Source: Aspidiotus rigidus
Taxonomy: Eukaryota; Arthropoda; Insecta; Hemiptera; Diaspididae
Assembly (NCBI GenBank): GCA_035079385.1
Contig: JAVHKY010000077.1
Location: forward strand, 1,054,001-1,118,000
Direction of reading: 5' to 3'
DNA: 64,000 nucleotides
Each line of letters begins with the position of its first letter. Position 1 is the stretch's first letter. Positions 59,261 to 64,000 of this stretch are shown one piece after another. The translations under genes were made by a program, and so were the position numbers. The notes beneath the pieces are model-generated. The model was not told the DNA's origin and searched no databases. It saw nothing but the letters and a program-made list of their open reading frames with translations.

Positions 59261-60540
59261 TTTGACTTTCTCTACTTCCATGATACTAGGCCTATATTAG
59301 GCCAGAACTTCAACCTTTTGAATGTCATCAATGATCTTCACTTACATTAAGAAGTCGGAAAAATTGATCAATCACTTACATATATAAGATGTTACACTAC
59401 GTGCCTTCTATCCACACCGACAACCAGGAAGAAATTATTATTTTTTTTCTCTTAATAAGGTTAATACGGCTAATTCAGATATGAATAGTCGTTTCTAAGA
59501 AGATTTTTTAATAAGCAATTTATTTATGCACCGTACTAATTTTACAATACAAGTATTCCTTTTACCGATGTCGCGTCGGCGTTTTTTAAATCGTGTTTTG
59601 GATACGTCAAAGCTTTTACGCACATCACATGTTCGCTTTAACACACGTTAGAGAAGAGTATTTATCATACGTGGAACGAAGCTCCAATTTCTCAGATCGT
59701 AATTTTTCCCTGTTATTCCAACAATGAAGTAGTACTAGTAGTTCATTATCACGATTTACACACGCGCACTAGTCGCGTGAAAGATTCAGTTCACCTAATC
59801 GTCGATTTGGATTTACGTCAAATTCAACTTTGTACAACAGAATAATATTTCCACATTATTAAGAAAAAAAATTCTTCACTTTTTCCAATTTACGTAATCA
59901 ATGACGTAATTTCAACAGGAAACGTACACTCCGTTTTTTTTTTTTTAAAGTTAGTGCCGTTTGTTGTCCGTTGTTTTTGCGGTCTTGACCTGTAGGGTCT
60001 TGAGAGAATGTCGATTTTTGAACTACTTAAGAAAACCGTGGTACAGGAGCTAACTAGCTGCCAGGGACATGTAGCGTAACATTTTATACGCTCAAGGGAA
60101 GTACGTTCGATTGGATTGTTTTAAACATTTGTTAGTGTTACTTATTTAAAACGAGAAAAGGTATGATAGGTACTTGCAAAAACATAGCTCTTACGGCAAG
60201 GAAACAGATGTGCCATTATCTGTGGCTATTATTGCATATTATTCAATCCCTTTGCAAGTCCGTAAGACCAATGGAAAGCTATTACGATAAAATCAGGCAA
60301 AAGAGTATGCAATGTAATATACGGGAAAAACCCTAGTATATAACAGCCTGCAAGACCACATTCCGTTTCCGCGTGGCTTCTTGAACATCATCTGGTTTCA
60401 GAAAATCCACGTGGTATTTCTGTCTTTTCAACACAACTTAGTGTTTTTCATACTGGGGGTGAAGCTCTGATTTCTTAGATCACATTCTTTCCTTTTATTT
60501 CATTGAAGAAAAACAGAAAAATCGGCACTTAATATCACTA
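59261..60540. other. Gene-free stretch
   Basis: No supported exon. 60200-60350 contains copy 2 of the repeat at 6180-6300. Confidence 0.35.
60200..60350 (+). repeat. Dispersed repeat, copy 2 (pairs with 6180-6300)
   Basis: CCGTAAGACCAATG, ATTACGATAA, ATCAGGCAAA and GAGTATGCAAT appear in the same order as on the minus strand at 6180-6300. Confidence 0.65.
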
Positions 60541-60554
60541 TATTTGGACGAAGA

Positions 60555-60593
60555 GACCGACGTTTCATCGCATCACGCGACTTCATCAGGGTC
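60555..60593 (-). ncRNA. Hammerhead ribozyme (type I), minus strand
   Basis: On the minus strand from 60593: stem I GACC, the CTGATGA box (60589-60583), stem II A-T-C-G-C paired with G-C-G-A-T around GTGAT with one bulged G, GAAA (60566-60563), a two-pair loopless stem III AC/GT, cleavage-site C at 60559, and stem I GGTC (60558-60555). Every catalytic residue is present. No retroelement protein lies next to it, so it may mark the end of a Penelope-like relic or a non-autonomous retrozyme. Confidence 0.75.
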
Positions 60594-60609
60594 TATTTCA
60601 TTGAAGTAG

Positions 60610-62900
60610 TAGTTGTTATCGCACGAAGAAAAATCCTATTCCCTCCAGTTTACAAAATTAAATTCTGGTTCCTGCGTGTCTTGCATTTCACATTTTTTTG
60701 TTCATCTTTTTCTTCATTCAATTATTTACACGAAAATACATTATTGTTGTGATCCAAAAGCAATTATTCAGGAAAAGCGTTCTGAGAGGTTGAGAATGAA
60801 GATAGTCAAAATAAGCTATCTGATGGGCATATTCCTTTTGAACGCTTTGCCACCTGAGGTTATTAACGTTGCATAAAAATTTCAAAAGATACACTTTTGA
60901 CTCTTACAGGTACCTACTTGGGTTGCAGATTCTCTGTCATGTATTCAAATACTGGTACCGTTAAAGGATCGCAAGAGAGGGAGACTTGCGGGTAAATTAT
61001 AGTTGAAATGTTGCACGTGTTCTTCAATCAGTCAGGATGAGATAATTGAATAAACCGAGGGACGCGGCAACTTCCCCTCCAAGGCTAGTTTGACCAATGG
61101 GAATTTGGAAACAGTAAGAGGGAGACCTAAAAAGAGTAAGAAAAGAATTCAGAGCTATACACAAGAGTACGAAAACTTGGTAAAATATTGACTTCCGAGA
61201 GTATCGATTAGGATTGATATCATAATCGACCTCTGTTAGGGGATCAGTGGTCATTGTCTAAGAAGAGAGGAGAAAAATTGTGGCTACGCCTAAATAATAA
61301 AATAGTTCCAAATTCTCATGCGATAGAGTTCCATCTGGTTAACTATCGTCTTGAAAAAAAATCTTTACTGTGAAGTGGAAAAAAAAAAAACGTTGTCATA
61401 AACTGTCCGCAGTTAGGTAATAGATCGATAATAAACAAACAGCATAAAAAGAAAGGCAAGTTCAAGGTGAACTGACCATAAGGTACCTTCACCCAGTGCA
61501 GTGCTCTCTTTGAACAGTAAATTTGCTGCAGTGTAATCGAGCATTGAAAATCGTTGTAATCCCCCGGTAACACTGTAGAGATGATTTCTGTATGTAAATT
61601 GGGCGGAGTATTTTGCAGTCAAAGTTTTTGCTACTGAAAAAAAAAAAAAAAAAAAAAGTATAAACCACTTTTCTTATCTCAATTACGGTAAGTAATTTGA
61701 ATTTTGAAGTTTTTATAAAATTGTACGCGTTTGTGGACTCACAATGCTGCAAAAATTGATCAAAAACGGTATTGTTATCTTGATGATATTGTCTTGACCA
61801 TTGAAGACATCAAGTAAGAACCCGATCGTTGGAGAAAAATATTATGCGACATGATTTCAATAGATTAATTCAAGCTATCGTCACCAAGAAATATACAAAA
61901 GTTAGGGGAAGCATGATTGATCTATACCGATATTATTTCTTGAAAATAATTCTCTATTAGCAACTGAACATTGATACTAAGTTACACATTACTTTTTGTT
62001 GATTCATCCAGAACGCAAATAATGTCAGCAATTTCTTTCTTGGTTAGTCTCTTCAATAAATCTCATGTTTTAGGAGAGTCTGATTAAAATGTAGAGTGCG
62101 TCTTCAACCCTCCCGTCCTCCGCTCCAAGTGAAATCGAGCCCCGTAATTTATGTTTAGACTAATTACGAAAACCTGCATTTCGCTCTAGCGATTTTTTTT
62201 TCTGTCTTCACCAGCACCTTAGATATACCGGTATAAGTTTCTCTTAATCAAAATCTTATTGAATAAAACAATATAATGCCATTTAAAACATAAGATAGGG
62301 TCATATCTGAATAAAAATTCGCAATTTTGTAACGTTATAGTCCTCCGAGAAACCCATGAACACAACTCATCATTATATCTGGTTAGGTAATGTACAATTT
62401 CGCTTGTCCGTGACTTCGAGTCGTATTTCTAATCATTCTTTATTCTAATAAACAACGTAAAATATGATGAGAACTTAGCACTTTCAAGGTCAAGTGCGAT
62501 AATATTACACCAAAGTTAAGATAAAAATAAAATACTCGCTAATCGATATTGATAAGAAAGAAGACACCCAAATTTTAAACACGCGAATTTAGACGCATAA
62601 CCGGTATAGTAAAGGACAATACCTACCTTCAACACTGCAGAAAATGTAGCATGTCATATAAGGAGACCAGATATACAATCAGAAAGCAAAATGAGAATAT
62701 AATAGTGAGGGAAAAAGTTACAATGACAAATTCCGACAGTTCAATAGACTTAAAAATATGTGAACACTAGAAGGTCAATTTTAGTTTCTAAAGTTTATTC
62801 ACTTCTTGCGTGGTCAAAATATTTTATGAGTGTATTATCATTATCTATTTTTTAACTTTCGTGATTCAGTGGCAAAAAAATTGGTACAGCTAGGCTTTGC
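60610..62900. other. Gene-free stretch upstream of the secreted-protein gene
   Basis: No supported exon. AT-rich with poly(A) tracts. The promoter of the plus-strand gene at 62919 should lie at its right end; no TATA box could be assigned with confidence. Confidence 0.35.
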
Positions 62901-62918
62901 TGTCAAAATTATCAAGAA

Positions 62919-63705
62919 ATGCAAATTCCGTCGATGACTAATAAGGGAGTAAGTCTTATTACAAGCATTATTATTCTAAGTTTCGTGATTTCATTGACGG
63001 AAATCGAGGCGGAAGAAACAACGACAAGAAAAGAGTCGAATTCCTCAACAGAGGCTTATATCAAAATTTCAATCGACAATACGACGCAAAATTCATCGGG
63101 TAAGTTTCGCTTTTGTTTATTCGTATCCTCGCGTGCTTCATGAGACTATAAATACAATGAAAATATTTGAATAAATATATAGGTATTGCTAATAGCTCCT
63201 AAAAACCTCCAAGTAGGAACCACGAAAAACAATTTGGAACCTATAATCAAGTCGATCCTCATGACAATATTTGTTATAAAGTAAATTCGTGTTCTTATTT
63301 TACATCGTATCTTAATAATTTTATGATCTTCTTTACGGCTTGAAAGGTAATGCAGAAGTTCCTCTAACTGATTCGACTTCCACCGCTTCAACCTTCCTTA
63401 ATCCAATGAAGGCCAATGGGACGTTTTCACCTGACCGCCAAAGTCAAACGACTGGAGTACCGAGTGACTTATTCAATATAACGAAATCTGAAGTCGAAAC
63501 AAACGGAACTGATTTACCAATGAATCAAGATGGAATGTACATAACTGAATCACCTATTAATCAAACTGAAACAAACGCCACCGATTTCCCGATTGATCAA
63601 ACCCAGACTCCGAAACGAGTACCACATGCTCATCCCTCTACAACACGAACGGTTCATAAAACTCAACACAATGAGGGGAACGGGACTGTCGTCTATTCTT
63701 GGACA
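62919..63705 (+). CDS. Secreted, Thr/Ser/Asn-rich glycoprotein, first two coding exons
   Basis: Exon 62919-63099 starts at ATG (a second ATG follows at 62934) and encodes a clear signal peptide, VSLITSIIILSFVISL, with likely cleavage near EIEAEE. It ends in phase 1 at a G|GTAAGT donor. Exon 63347-63705 follows a TTGAAAG acceptor in matching phase (a second AG 9 bp on would remove three residues) and ends in phase 0 at ACA|GTAAGTTT, so the gene goes on past the window. The mature part is rich in Thr, Ser, Asn and Gln, with many N-glycosylation sequons (NSS, NTT, NGT, NIT, NQT, NAT) and a loose repeat SPINQTETNATDFPIDQTQT. No enzyme domain is visible. It resembles mucin-like extracellular or salivary proteins in composition only; I do not recognise a family. 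Confidence 0.65.
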
Positions 63706-63739
63706 GTAAGTTTATTTATATTTCTGCGCGAATAGAAAG

Positions 63740-64000
63740 TCAGAATTTGCAGTTCACTTTTTTCGCTGCGCGCGGGTTCTTTAACTACATCGATTGAGGA
63801 TAATAGAAAACCTGTTTATTGGGGGTTGGTGGTTCTAGCATTTATTTAAATATTCTATTCAAGAAGTCAGCGTCTTGTAAAGCAGTTGTTGGACTTTGTT
63901 CCCCACCTAGTAAATTCACTACTAGGTCAACCCCTCTCATATAATGACAGAATACTCAAAGAGTAGAGTAAACGAGAAACTAATTACAAAGACCGCATAT
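63740..64000. other. Intron start of the secreted-protein gene, no further exon in the window
   Basis: AT-rich sequence after the second exon. GAGGATAATAGAAAACCTG and similar words recall the dispersed repeat but are too diverged to call. Confidence 0.3.

Overview
The window is nuclear DNA of an arthropod, most likely a hemipteran insect. It is AT-rich and gene-poor: genes are split into short exons by GT-AG introns, and most of the rest is transposon debris, foldback elements and young repeats. The arthropod assignment rests on three things. A host gene (SNX29-like) has insect-style compact exons. A nuclear copy of mitochondrial DNA shows ND1 and cytb arranged tail to tail with the insect genetic code. 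A short run of the arthropod telomere repeat (TTAGG, read as CCTAA) lies at 15136-15160. The 36-bp gap where tRNA-Ser should sit in the mitochondrial copy would fit scale insects or mealybugs, which have shrunken mitochondrial tRNAs, but this is only a guess.

Layout. 101-3464 (minus) holds ten exons of a sorting nexin 29 homologue (RUN domain, coiled coil, start of the PX domain); the gene runs off the left edge. 3.5-8 kb has a hAT-type MITE, a foldback and two old LINE fragments. 8196-10372 (minus) holds the last two exons of an unrecognised gene; its intron carries a long GA microsatellite and a large inverted repeat. 10.7-17 kb has two MITEs and a dense field of one dispersed repeat family, including a 1-kb tandem array. 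18.0-20.76 kb is a nearly full RTE/CFDP2-type LINE with a 724-residue endonuclease-RT frame. 24.75-27.5 kb is a Penelope-like element (RT plus GIY-YIG nuclease, frameshifted) with a hammerhead ribozyme at its 3' end. 32.0-33.1 kb is a MITE abutting the mitochondrial insert. 37648-37967 (minus) holds two terminal exons of a small gene with weak PIG-H resemblance. 42.6-44.5 kb is a second, decayed Penelope-like element on the minus strand. 45.2 and 50.9-51.6 kb hold BEL/Pao and LINE RNase H fragments. 54.15-54.95 kb is an inverted-repeat element. 55988-58533 is a striking 2.5-kb foldback built from nested tandem arrays. A second hammerhead ribozyme lies on the minus strand at 60.56 kb. 62919-63705 (plus) holds the first two coding exons of a secreted, N-glycosylation-rich protein that runs off the right edge.

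There is no operon or cooperating gene cluster. The host genes look independent. The main interest is the set of ribozyme-bearing Penelope-like termini at different stages of decay, the nested-repeat foldback, and the mitochondrial insert. All calls come from reading the sequence; no database search was run.
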